A stretch of 64,000 nt of DNA from Fallopia convolvulus (Eukaryota; Streptophyta; Magnoliopsida; Caryophyllales; Polygonaceae), in the NCBI GenBank assembly GCA_964016875.1, contig OZ024719.1:69573224-69637223 (forward strand), written 5' to 3'. The notes under the pieces are model-generated. The model had not been told where the DNA came from. It made no database searches and saw nothing but the letters and a program-made list of their open reading frames with translations. Positions 36,581-47,667 of this stretch are shown one piece after another. Within the stretch, counting starts at the first letter, position 1. The number at the start of each line of letters is the position of its first letter. Both the position numbers and the translations under genes were made by a program.

Positions 36581-38427
36581 TGGATGACCTTGGCAAATCA
36601 TGTCGCTAATGAGGCAAATCTACGAAAGATTTTACTGGTACATGAGTGGATTCTCTCCTTTAGCTGTGTGTACTGAGATGTAAAGAAATACACAGCAATT
36701 TTGTAAATGAGAGATTATGAGTTGAACTAGTTTTCAGTCGATTAGTATCACGAGTTACGCGGGAACGGAAATACACAGCAATTTTGGCCATCGGGGGAGT
36801 AGTTCTTTTGGGTCGTTTAAGCTAAGCCCGAATTGGGTTATACATGATTGATGAATATAAATGTGTGACCAGCTACGATGATGTTGATGGGTTTTGCATC
36901 ATTAAATTCTTTAAACTTTCGGCAATTTCGAGCTGCCCATATGGTCATATACTCGTACCTAGCTTTTGCTACCTAGGTTGGATTCTCAAACAGACTCTAA
37001 TTATTTGAACTTCGTGACAGTCTATATGATGTGTGTTTTGATGGCTTATAGCTAGTTTTATTTACAACTCATTAATAAATGCATTGTTGCATCTGTTGTC
37101 TGAATTTATATATCGGTTTAAAATTGGTGGCATCACATTAACGGGTTAAACGTTACGAAGATTATGGGGATTTTGATCTGACGTCTGCTCGTCTTTGGAG
37201 GTGTTGCTGTCTGTATTTTGTTAGTTTCTCTCCAATATCTATCATTACTCCGGCTCTCTCTAGTCATTATTCCAAATTAGCTTGTTTTGTGGCCTCCTTA
37301 AATTTGATCAAACACGGGTTTGGATTGGGTTCAATCTCATTTTCAGCCTACTTGTTCGGGTTGGATCCGGCCTAGATCCACTATTCGGGTGTGTGACCTC
37401 CAAAGTGTTTGTTGAAGAAGCCGATTTTTCATTACAAATGAATGAACGAAGTGTTATTTGTCCATTAGAAATGGATAGATGAAGTGTTATTTACCTCCAA
37501 AGTTAACGAAGGCTTAAATATAAAGCCTTCGGTAACTTGGTAACTTGTTCAACCAATACATTTCGGTAACTTGGTAAGAACATCGGATTTCTTATTGGTG
37601 GAGCTTTTTAATACTTAATATCGTTTATTGGTGAAGGACATTGTACATGACAGTCAAATCGAAGATCTTTAACTACTATCTTTGAAGGTTTAACTGCTTG
37701 ACTAGATGTCCGAAGGCTTTAATACTTAATATCTAAGGTATCTATTTTCCCTTAAAAGATATAACCCAAAATAAAGTATGAATAACTCACTATTTATTCA
37801 ATTCTTGGGTCATAATTGTTGTGTAAGTGAGGTGGCTGAGTTGTTTAAGGCGTAGCATTCGAAGTGTTGTGCTTCAATATGACGGAGCGTCTTTATATAT
37901 TTAGATTGAAATTCAAAGAAAAGGAATATTTTCTTCCGAATTATACTCTCTTTCGGATCCAGAAAACAAAAGAGAAGCTAGAATGCCAATAGACGTCTAT
38001 TGTTTATCAATGACGGAAGAATATGAGCTTTCTGAATAAGAATTTAATTTGGTAATAATAATTGAACTATTTTTCTACATTTGATCATATATATTAGCCC
38101 TAAATAATACTTTAATTCCTTGGGAAATAAGTTATATATCCTAGTTCTTTATGAAATAAGTCAATAGTATTATTAAATTTTAATTTATAAATTATAGTTA
38201 TTGTGTTTCCGATATTATATTATTTTTTACCAAAAAATAATATATTTTCTACCTATAACATTCCATAAACCAATTATAATATAATATCTCCAAATAAGAC
38301 CTTATCGTATCTTTTTGCTCCTTGCAGCTCAAGTAATTTCTATAACCTTCAAATATAATTCCGGAATATATTAACATCTTATTGAAGATATTAACAACTC
38401 AAGCAACGTATCATCTTAATAAACTTA
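36581..38427. other. ATM 3' flank and intergenic DNA
   Basis: The ATM 3' UTR presumably occupies the first few hundred bases; I could not place a poly(A) site. The remainder is AT-rich with no coding sequence, tRNA or clear transposon terminus. Confidence 0.5.
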
Positions 38428-38869
38428 TTGTCGTTCGGTGGGCCTTATTTTGACCTTATACAGCTTTATTCAAGCTTATGGTAAAAAAATAAAGTCGTTA
38501 TTATCTGTTCGGTAGTGGGAGTTGATGGTAGTTTATATTTCACCCAAAATTTAGTCTACCCCTCCAAGTCTTATCTAGCCTTATGGAATTTATTTCCTTC
38601 AATTGCCCTTCACTAATTTAATTTAGGAAAATTTAAAAATTAATCTTCTCTTTATAAATTTATAAATATATCATTTTTGGTAATTTTACACCCATCTTTT
38701 ATAAAATCAGTCTCCATCAATTTAGTCTACCGAACACCTATATAAATTTTCACAAAAATAAGCTAATAATTTCAACTCCTAAAATTAAGTTATAAAATCA
38801 GCATTAACCCTTAAATCAGTATCAGCATCAACATCAACTCGTATCAGGTTTGAAGCGCCGAACAGACCC
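38428..38869. mobile_element. Possible degenerate Tourist-like MITE
   Basis: The right end reads gcgccgaacagaccc followed by TTA, closely like the end of the clear Tourist element at 47668-48065. The left end near 38428 reads tta then ttgtcgttcggtggg, an imperfect complement. Inner sequence (accgaacacc, gttcggtag) repeats the theme. No coding capacity. Confidence 0.4.
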
Positions 38870-39498
38870 TTAGTTGTTTTCTTTCCTTATTTAGCCGTAG
38901 TCCCATTTTTAGCATAATTGTTTTCTCTTACTGTTTGTTTTTTATTGCCCACTGATTTACCAGGATTTCGTCTCGACTACGTCCAATTCGATCCGAGTTC
39001 TCTTATTATTCTTTCATACCAGCATCTCTTAGACATTTTTTTAAAAAAAACCCACAATTATAATAAACAGTCAAAATTTGGAGAATTTTTCCCAATTGTA
39101 ACCTATTTTTTCCTAACAAGTTTTTCTTTTAAATATCAATTTCTTTTATTTTATTTTGTGGAAAAAAAAAGAACAAGAATGAATTTAAATAGGGATAGAC
39201 TTGGAAGATGTAACATGTAACACGTTTGTATCATTGTATTTATGAAAAAAGGAAGAAGTAGACACACCAGTTCTAATTTTCATGGGAAAAAGTAAAAGCA
39301 CTTGTTTACTAAGGAATTGTGGTTGCAATTAGTGGTGGGTTCGGTTCCAAGGAATCGGGGAATCGAACCGGAAAAAAACTGGTGGTTCAGGTTTCGAAAC
39401 CGGAACCTAGTGCAAGAGTTTATGGTCTCCAAGAGTTTAATAGTATTGGTCCCCGAAGGGTTTCGAAACCGGAAAAATGTTCACCGAAAGGTCACGGT

Positions 39499-39687
39499 TC
39501 GATTTGAATGCTGACTTTAGATTCCGGTTTCACCGTCTACAATACTCGGTTCCTGCACGGCTCCCTGATTCATTCCTGGAACTGAAAAATGTTCCCCGAA
39601 GGGTCAGCGTCTAATCTACCAAGCTAGAAAGAATACGGAAATTGTAGACGTTTTGAAATCAGTTATCTAAAGTCAGCATTCAAATCC
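39499..39687. repeat. Nested inverted repeat inside the hAT element
   Basis: gatttgaatgctgactttag at about 39499 pairs with ctaaagtcagcattcaaatc ending at 39687. A second inner pair is cgtctacaat (about 39531) and attgtagacg (39641-39650). The arms enclose GGTTCC-rich sequence. Confidence 0.7.
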
Positions 39688-41420
39688 ACAATCACATACA
39701 TAACTCTAAAGGCCAATACCTAAATTAGTTATAACAGTCACACAAGTCACATACGCATTTACAATCACAATCACACAGCAATGCAATTCTTCCTTTGTCC
39801 ACGATTCGACTTCCAAGGCGCTCATCACCGCGCCGAGTGCAGAGGCAGGCCCTACCACTCCACTTCACAATCTCCCTTCTAACCCCTGGCTAAGCCTCCA
39901 CTGGAGCACTTGCCAAAAACACACAGATAATAATTTTCGTATTGAAGGGGCACGATTTTCCCAGTCACACGGGTCAAAGTAGCCAACACTTCCTCAACAC
40001 CAGCTACGATGGGCCGTGTCGGAAACGGTACCAACACAGAGAAAACGTTCCAAAATATTTTCCGATAAATCACATTTAAAATCATTAACGCACACAACAC
40101 ACAAGGAGTTCAAAACAATTTAAAAGGTATTCGGGACTAGTTCCCAAAACCCGTCCTACAATATCGATACGCAGTCTAACAAGGGAGAAAAGAACCGAGC
40201 AAGTCGAAAAACGACTTACCTCAAAGACGACTCTTGATGTGATTTAACGAACACGAGTAACGCTAGAAACCTAAGAACATTAACGACCATTACCAATTAG
40301 TTGACTAGTAAAAAGACCTACTAAATAACAATTAGCAACCGAACTAAACGGGAACCGATACTTCTGAAACTAATATAGCCCCGAACATACGTATCATAGG
40401 CTACTGATCACCACTTATATATATATATATAGCTTCCAAGTAACCTATATTAAATTAATTAACCTACCCAATTAATTACAAATTCTCACACCACATGAGA
40501 ATTAAACGAACGAGACACTTTGCAAATGAAATTACACCTCTAGTCTAATTAACTAGTTAACCCAAGAACCGATTAACTAAAGCACACCCAAATAAAAAAA
40601 AACACAGAATCCATCAACTACAAAATCCGAACCAACCTCGAACTTAAACCTAATCTATCTCACATAATTAATTGGCCAACTACCTAAGCTAATCAGGCCA
40701 TTGAACTTAACTCATTATAACGTAATTCCACCGAAATACCCTTGATTTGACTAACTACTAACCATCTACTAAAAACGGAACTCACCTACTACGTATATCT
40801 CAAATTAAGCCTACTCAATTAATTATCCCATCCCAAACCTTCATGAACTCAACTCCAAACCCGAACATTGAGAACAACTGGCCTACGACGACGAACAATG
40901 ATTCAACCAAAAATAGAGATTGGATTTGAAGACTACTCACCGGAGAACGACGAATCACGTGGGACGAAGGCCCACGAAGAAACATTGATGGATAAGTAAA
41001 GAAGTGGAACGTCGGCGATAGACCGTGAACACAAAGAGGCGGCTCATCCTTGCCGGAGGATGCAACAGCGCCTTGCAACGACGATCTCCGCAGCGCAGCT
41101 TGTCAGTGCTTGTAACGCACGCTAGCACGGAACGACCATGTTGAAGAAATGCCAGCGGAGGGAACGAAAGAACATCGCTCTCCCTAAACTTGATAAAGAC
41201 GACGGTGGCGATAGCAATCGAAAGAAAGTGTCGGGCTCCACTAGGGTTAAATAGTTTTAGGTTAAAAAGATTTGGTTGGTGCGAGGAGTAGGTTAGAAGA
41301 GGCTTTAGGATAGATTAAGCTTTTAATTAAGGAAAAGAAAAAAAAATAGATTGTTGGGCGAGAATATATTTTTTTTATAACAAGATTAAGATTACCGGAA
41401 ATTATAATTCGGGTATTACA
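39643..41420 (-). mobile_element. Candidate solo LTR nested in the hAT element
   Basis: Read on the minus strand it starts TGTAATACCCGAATTA and ends AACGTCTACA, TG..CA ends with a TGTAATACCC start common in plant Ty3/gypsy LTRs. It interrupts the GGTTCC-rich hAT sequence. I found no clean 5-bp duplication (ggaaat versus ccgaa), so the boundaries or nature may be wrong. It contains no coding sequence. Confidence 0.35.
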
Positions 41421-41897
41421 CCGAACCGGAATCGGTGGAATCGGGGGTTGGCCGGTTCCGGTCCCGGTTCCACGTTCCTTGGAACCGGAGAACCGGCGGT
41501 TCCGGAACCGGAATCGGAACCGGGACCGGAACCGGACCGGAACCGCCAGTCCACCCTTTAAAAAAAAATATATACCGCCAAAATTGTGAACCTCGATCGC
41601 GGCTCCAAAACCGCGATCGCGGTTTTCAATTTTAATTTTTTTTATAATTTTTTTAAGGTTCGGAACCGAACCGGAACCGGAACCGCCTCGAAACCGGAAA
41701 AAACCGGAACCGAACCGGAACTGGAACCGAACCGAGGAACCGGGGGGTTCTCGGTTCCGGTCCCGGTTCCAGGGTTCCGAGGAACCGGAACCGTCGGTTC
41801 CGAAACCGAACCCACCTCTAGTTGCAACTCCAAATAAGATTAATTAGTCTTTCTTTTATCTTAGTTCCTAAGAAAAAACGTACGTATAAGTTCGGTC

Positions 41898-42195
41898 CAA
41901 GATCGGCTATTGGGGCGGCGAGGAGGGACGGTCGGCGGTTGTCATTACCCCCAAAATATAAAGGCTTCCAACAAAAAAATTAGTAGTAGTAAAAATAGAC
42001 TTATTAATATTAAATATAATCCATTATTGATATAAAAAAAGGCTATAATTTATTATCTAGTATAAAAAATAAATAAAAGTTGTATGGAAAAGCCCATTTA
42101 TTTGTGTGCTAAAAAAAGCCCATTTATTTGTTAATTCAAGGGGCCCTTAAATTTTTTTTCGCCCTAGGACCCCTGAAATAATTGAGACGGACCTG
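41898..42195. mobile_element. hAT MITE with exact 8-bp TSD
   Basis: A 298-bp element flanked by GTTCGGTC on both sides (41890-41897 and 42196-42203). The ends are CAAGATCGG and its approximate complement ACGGACCTG. Near the right end it has a GGGGCCCTTAAA tract and GCCCTAGGACCCC, a pattern seen in many plant hAT derivatives. No coding capacity. It lies 70 bp from the 2.5-kb hAT. Confidence 0.82.
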
Positions 42196-42203
42196 GTTCG
42201 GTC

Positions 42204-43104
42204 TACCTTCAATGCTATACAATTTATTAATTAAAGATATTAAGTATGCTTAATAATGCCTAATTCTAGCTTTTGCCTAAATGTATCAGAATTGGTGGTT
42301 CGTCATTTTCCTCATCTTAATGAAACACGGACATTGAAGGTCGGTCTCATTTTGATTTAGACCTGCTCTTAATATATTACATGCATCTTTTGTTCATGAT
42401 AGTTCCCAATTCCTATGATTTATTGAACTTACCATTGTACCTGTCTTATCTATTTCACTTCGTTGTTACTTGCAGAAAAGTACAATTTAGATGAGTGATA
42501 AAAACAAAAGCAATATCAATCCAATGGCGTTCTACAAGAATTCAAAAAACATTGCAGGTCAAATTCGTGCTACACGATATAATATTTTTTTTAATTATAA
42601 TCTTTATTTATTACCTTTAGTAAGGTAATAATATTGATCATTTAATAATTATTTAGGTAAAAAAAAGGCTAAGAAAGAACATTCCATGATTAAATCAAGC
42701 ATGTAATTCTTATCAGTTAAGATAAAATATTTATTTTCAATGACTCTCCTTATATTATGATAAAATATTTATTTTCAATGTCTACTTTAATTTTAGCAAT
42801 TAGTATCCATTTTTTTTGTTCATCCTTTCCCTGGAAATCACGTGCATGCTATATGCAAACCGATACCGGCCTTTGTTTTTTGGCAAGAAAAAAAAATTAT
42901 AGAACCAAAACGGTATAAGGGTTAAAAATTCCAATGGACTTGTACATTTGTGTGGTTCATTAAAACTGTGGACGCAACATAATAATCCTGAAACCCCCAA
43001 TCAACTAGATTAATGTGGTTCATCAACTATATAGGGGTTTATTTTTTTATTTTTTTTGTTCATCTTGTGAACATTGAAAACATCAAATTAAGCAATGCTA
43101 GTAC
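42204..43104. other. Intergenic AT-rich DNA
   Basis: No gene or transposon terminus recognised. A short direct repeat (gataaaatatttattttcaatg) occurs twice at about 42720-42780. Confidence 0.5.
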
Positions 43105-43109
43105 AAAGT

Positions 43110-43997
43110 TGATGTGAACCCCGTTGAAGGATTCCCGAAGGATCGATCGTTGGACTCGTAAATGGTCTTCTCTTGCGGTTTTGGATAGGTTTTGAGTCGA
43201 AAACGACTAGACTTTGATGAGAAGAGAATTGAAAGGATGAGAAGAGAAATTGGGGTTGACGCCTTTATGAAGTGTTTTGGAGAAATCTCGACAGCATAAC
43301 ATTAATCAAAACAAAGCGTAAGAAATACAAAGAGGGGCGTGCTCCTTTTATAGGGGAAGGAGGCGCGCGCCCTAGCTCGAAACCCTAGGCGGCGTGGGGA
43401 AATGAAGGGGGAAGCAAGCATGCGGCCCAACCATTTAGCCCAAGCCCAAAATACATAAAAATAGTAAAAACATAAGTAGCAAGATGTCGGAATGGAAATA
43501 GTTCTAAAAACGGAAAGAAATAAAGATAGGTCACGGTGGCCTAGTCGCGAGTGTCGCGACAAGGCTGTGACAAGGCGTCGGCGCGCCAAAGGCGTGTCGC
43601 GACATGGGCGCGGCACGGCCTCGGCGTCGACGGGGCTGGTGCGCAGCCGAACCTCGTGTGGCGAGGCTAGGACGCACCAGAACCTCAAGGTTCCGCGCCG
43701 GGGTGGCCCGACGTGGCGAGGTGCTCGATCCGAGGGACGGGCACGACACCGAGAATGAGGTTCTCGGTGGTGCCACGGTGCGCGGCGTCGGCCTGGTGTG
43801 CCGGCGCGCCTTCGATGAAGGAGATGCACCGGGTGAGGGGCTCGGCGGTGGTTGTGCCGAGGCTTGCGATGGCACGCGTGACGATGGACGAAGTGGCTCG
43901 GGCTACGGCTCGAGTCCAAGCTCGTGTGATCGGTCCATCGGAGCGCACGGACATGTCATCCTCGTCTTGGCTAGCCGTCCTGGTGGGGCTCACATCA
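43110..43997 (-). repeat. 3' LTR of the gypsy element
   Basis: 888 bp, ends TGATGTGAAC...CTCACATCA on the plus strand. Relative to its partner it lacks 44 bp between two gatgagaag repeats near 43240. A CTATAAAAGG-type TATA box in element orientation lies at 43344-43353. GC-rich and coding in the part next to the polypurine tract. Confidence 0.93.
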
Positions 43998-45009
43998 CCC
44001 TCCCCCCCTTGGGTGGGAAACGTCCCCGTTTCCTCGTCATGATACTCGGAATCCACATAAGGAGATAGATCCGAGAGATTGAAGGAGGCGGAAACGTTGT
44101 ATTTACCCGGGAGGTCGAGTATATAAGCGTGTTGTTGATACGCCGGAGGACCTTGCAGGGACCGTCCCCTCGTGGGTGAAGCTTCGTCTTCCTAGCAGCG
44201 GGAAAACGGTCTTTCTGTAGATGGAGCCACACTAAATCTCCGGGCTCGAAGATCAAAGCGCGGCGCCCCTTGTTGCGCTGGGCCGCGTATTGATCGGCGC
44301 GTCTCAGCAGCTGTGCCTTGGTGCGCTCATGTAAGCGTCGGATGTGGTCGGCGCGGTTGGCCGCGTCGACATGCTCCTCGGGCTTGTAGGGCAAAGGCAC
44401 CAAATCCATAGGCGTGTGAGGATTACGCCCATAGACCACCTCGAAAGGTGTCATCTTCGTCGCAGAGTGAAAGGACCTGTTATATGCAAACTCAACATGG
44501 CAAAGTAAGTCCTCCCACCGACGTGGGTTTGCCTTGAGCATCGTCCGAAGAAGAGTGCCCAAGGCCTGATTGGTCACCTCAGTCTGACCATCGGTCTGGG
44601 GATGATAAGCTGTAGAAAACAGGAGTCGTGTCCCTAACTTTCCCCAAAGTGTTCTCCAAAAGTGGCTGCAGAATTTGGTATCCCTATCACTAACAATAGT
44701 TCTAGGAATACCATGTAACTTCACCACATGTTCGAAGAACAAATTAGCGATTTTCACCGCGTTGTTTGTCCCCTTACATGCAATAAAGTGGGCCATTTTG
44801 GAAAACCGGTCCACGACTACAAAAATTGAGTCCTTTGCACGCCTCGACGTCGGAAGGTCCGTAATAAAATCCATGGAAAGATCTTCCCACGGGGCGTCCG
44901 GAATTGGAAGTGGCGTGTAAAGTCCATGCGGTTGTAACCGAGACTTGGCAGTATGACACGGCACACAACTTTGGGTCTCGGAATCCAATCCCGATCCCGA
45001 TCTATCCAC
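43685..45009 (-). pseudogene. Ty3/gypsy integrase remnant with tail into LTR
   Basis: Open from 45009, the frame keeps the second half of the zinc finger (QSCVPCHTAKS), then the catalytic core with SMDFITDLP, VSDRD and YHPQTDGQTE, and a C-terminal GDLVWLHL region. The metal-binding DDE acids appear present. A 1-nt frameshift near 44130 knocks the frame off; after it, the original frame continues across the polypurine tract and about 100 codons into the LTR, carrying a DGPITRA motif, to about 43685. It is inactive: frameshifted, lacking the N-terminus and reverse transcriptase. Confidence 0.88.
43998..44013 (-). promoter_or_regulatory. Retrotransposon polypurine tract
   Basis: Directly abutting the 3' LTR, the minus strand reads AAGGGGGGGAGGG, the plus-strand priming site of an LTR retrotransposon. 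Confidence 0.88.
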
Positions 45010-45683
45010 TCCTCCGAATCATGGACCGGAGGGTGGTCAAAATCCTCCTCGGAATCCTCCTCGTACTCCGTTATAAAGTCCTCAGATTCCGAATATGGAG
45101 TTCTGGGGCTTTGATGGCCTCGATAGTCATCGACATCGAAGTCATCTCGGCCTTTGGATTTCTTTTTTCTAGGCGTCGGAGTGACCGCCTTTTTCTTCTT
45201 TTTTGATTGTTGACGCCGCCACTCCTCGGAGTCATACTCCTCATCGGAATGAACGTCAACAACGTCGTCCACTTGTTGAGCCTGATTAGTGGGTCGGCTT
45301 TCCTTCACGGATTCCAAGCGTTGGATCCCATTCGGGTTAGTCGAGTCCACCAAAGGCCCTTTGCCTTTCTCCTGCGTTGAAGCCCGCGGAACCAAGACGT
45401 CGTGCGGCGTTACGCTCGGATTCGCGTGCTGCGTATGAATGGTCACGGCTGGTGGCGCCGATTGCTGGTTGAGAAACCTCGTCATCAAGCCTTCGAGGTT
45501 GGCAAAGCGCGCCTCAAGCGCCGCGAGACCCGCTGCGGGTGCGAGCCCTTGCGCCGATGCATTCGGCGCGCCGAGAAGGCTCGTTGGTGCCGGCGGTGGG
45601 TTCGGTGGCTGATTTGGAAGGCCTTGTTGGTTTGAAAGCTCATCCCCTTCCATACTTCCGTCTCCAATCTTGACCATAGACAT
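44985..45683 (-). pseudogene. gag-like 5' part of gypsy polyprotein (truncated)
   Basis: Reading frame starting ATG at 45683. The N-terminal part is Pro/Ala-rich, then a Leu-rich helix (LEARFANLEGLMTRFLNQQ), then an acidic and lysine-rich segment. No zinc knuckle is seen because the frame is cut by an internal deletion near 44985-45010 that joins it, out of frame, to integrase. It is preceded by an untranslated leader of about 880 bp (45684-46562). Assignment to gag rests mainly on its position. Confidence 0.6.
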
Positions 45684-46562
45684 GAAAGAAAGGGGTTAAA
45701 AAATTCTCAAACAACAAGCAAATAGGAACGCCGAGATATTGTAAGACTCACCACGCAAGTACTCTTAGTTTGCACGAAAAGTACTCGAAGGGTAGGGGAG
45801 GCTAAGATCTCGACGTGCACAAGTATAGAACAACACAAAAGCACAAACAAGCAAGACAATCAAGCATGCAAGTAAGAAGAGAGAGAGAAGGCGTCGGCTT
45901 TGGCAAGCCTTGGCACTTAAGGAAAGAAGGAGAGAGGGAATCTCGGCCTTAAGGAAAGAGGCGAGATTGTGTCAATCAAACAATATCAATCAAGTAAGAT
46001 TTCCTAACAAGAAAGATATGCAAGATATTATAAGATAATTAAGAAGATATGGAAGCAAGGGGGGCCGAATGAGATCTTTGCAATTATGGGAACACTTGCC
46101 TTATTTTGGCTTGTGTGTCCGCACAAAATCTTTTTTTTTATTTAATAGGATAAGGTTGCCTTATTTTGGCTTTACTTATCCAATATTATTTTTTTTTTGA
46201 ATTTTCGGCAACTAACAAGAGTTTGCAATATTCTTGCCTTTTCTAACAACCACGAGATCGGTCAAGATCGGACCAAATCTCGCACAAACAGAAATGATGG
46301 ATGACGTGCACAATTCAATCAATTCAAACAAACATGAAGAATGCAAGCAAGCTCGAAATCTTAAGATGATGAACCGAAAACAAGTGCAAGTCGGCGGGGT
46401 GATGGCAATTTTTTTTTGTGTATTTTTCTGATTTTTTTTCGAAGCAAATAACAATGGTACTAATGGATGATGGTAGATATGGCGGAAGCTAATGAAAATG
46501 GTAGTAGAAAAAAAAAATCGTGCAAAAAACGAGTAAAAGCAAGAGAAAGACTTACGCAATCC

Positions 46563-46577
46563 GAGGCTTTGATGCCA
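46563..46577 (-). promoter_or_regulatory. Retrotransposon primer binding site
   Basis: Two bases inside the 5' LTR the minus strand reads TGGCATCAAAGCCTC. It resembles the usual plant Met-tRNA primer site (TGGTATCAGAGCC) with two differences. Confidence 0.7.
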
Positions 46578-46579
46578 GT

Positions 46580-47508
46580 TGATGTGAACCCCGTTGAAGG
46601 ATTCCCGAAGGATCAATCGTTGGACTAGTAAATGGTCTTCTCTTGCGGTTTTGGATAGGTTTTGAGTCGAAAACGACTAGACTTTGATGAGAAGAGAATT
46701 GAAAGGATGAGAAGGTGCTCTCTTTTGAGGGAGAACTGAGGAATATGGGATGAGAAGAGAAATTGGGGTTGACGCCTTTATGAAGTGTTCTGGAGAAATC
46801 TCGACAGCATAACATTAATCAAAACAAAGCGTAAGGAATACAAAGAGGGGCGTGCTCCTTTTATAGGGGAAGGAGGCGCGCGCCCTAGCTCGAAACCCTA
46901 GGCGGCGTGGGGAAATGAAGGGGGAAGCAAGCATGCGGCCCAACCATTTAGCCCAAGCCCAAAATACATAAAAATAGTAAAAACATAAGTAGCAAGATGT
47001 CGGAATGGAAATAGTTCTAAAAACGGAAAGAAATAAAGATAGGTCACGGTGGCCTAGTCGCGAGTGTCGCGACTAGGGCTGTGGCAAGGCGTCGGCGCGC
47101 CAAAGGCGTGTCGCGACATGGGCGCGGCACGGCCTCGGCGTCGACGGGGCTGGTGCGCAGCCGAACCTCGTGTGGCGAGGTTGGGGCGCACCAGAACCTC
47201 AAGGTTCCGCGCCGGGGTGGTCCGGCGTGGCGAGGTGCTCGATCCGAGGGACGGGCACGGCACCGAGAATGAGGTTCTCGGTGCCACGGTGCGCGGCGGC
47301 GGCCTGGTGTGCCGGCGCGCCTTCGATGAAGGAGATGCACCGGGTGAGGGGCTCGGCGGTGGCTGTGCCGAGGCTTGCGATGGCACGCGTGATGATGGAC
47401 GAAGTGGCTCGGGCTACGGCTCGAGTCCTGGCTCGTGTGATCGGTCCATCGAAGCGCACGGACATGTCATCCTCGTCTTGGCTAGCCGTCCTGGTGGGGC
47501 TCACATCA
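46580..47508 (-). repeat. 5' LTR of the gypsy element
   Basis: 929 bp, same ends as the partner LTR. TATA box in element orientation at 46857-46866. It retains the 44-bp segment at about 46713-46756 that the other LTR lost, and keeps an open frame matching the pol tail encoded in the other LTR. Confidence 0.93.
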
Positions 47509-47667
47509 AAAGTCTGCTTTAAATGCCGTAACAAAACCATTGTCCATATATATACCTTATTAACTTAATTCGTATGTTTCGCTACCAAAAAGCCTACTAA
47601 TATGTTCCTACCAATACAGTTTTGATCCGACTCTACGTATTGTAACATGACCGACCCTAGTTAATTA

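Larger units (their letters stand above)
39330..41820. mobile_element. Non-autonomous hAT-type transposon, 2.5 kb, with 8-bp TSD
   Basis: The ends are TAGTGGTGGGTTCGG (left) and CCGAACCCACCTCTA (right), imperfect inverted repeats with the hAT-like NAGNGGTGG start. They are flanked by GTTGCAAT (39322-39329) and GTTGCAAC (41821-41828), an 8-bp target-site duplication with one change. Both subterminal regions (39340-39600 and 41420-41810) are dense in GGTTCCGGAACC-type motifs, as in hAT subterminal repeats. No transposase frame exists. The centre carries a candidate solo LTR. Confidence 0.8.
43110..47508 (-). mobile_element. Ty3/gypsy LTR retrotransposon, internally deleted
   Basis: Element of 4399 bp bounded by TG..CA LTRs and a perfect 5-bp target-site duplication AAAGT (43105-43109 and 47509-47513). 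In element orientation (minus strand) the order is 5' LTR (46580-47508), primer binding site, leader, gag-like frame, integrase, polypurine tract, 3' LTR (43110-43997). Protease, reverse transcriptase, RNase H and the start of integrase are missing, so the internal region is only about 2.6 kb. The integrase C-terminal style, with no chromodomain and a GPITRAR motif, suggests a CRM-like or related Ty3 lineage; this is inference. The LTRs are very similar, so the insertion is recent. Confidence 0.93.

Noticed and set aside
41435..41837. Gly/Thr/Pro/Glu-rich open frames
   Set aside because: They are translations of the GGTTCCGGAACC-type arrays at the hAT end, open in several frames on both strands.
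43302..44068. Several overlapping Arg/Ala/Pro-rich open frames on both strands
   Set aside because: They fall in the GC-rich LTR and recur in the other LTR at 47044-47568. Only the minus-strand frame continuous with integrase has a coding explanation.
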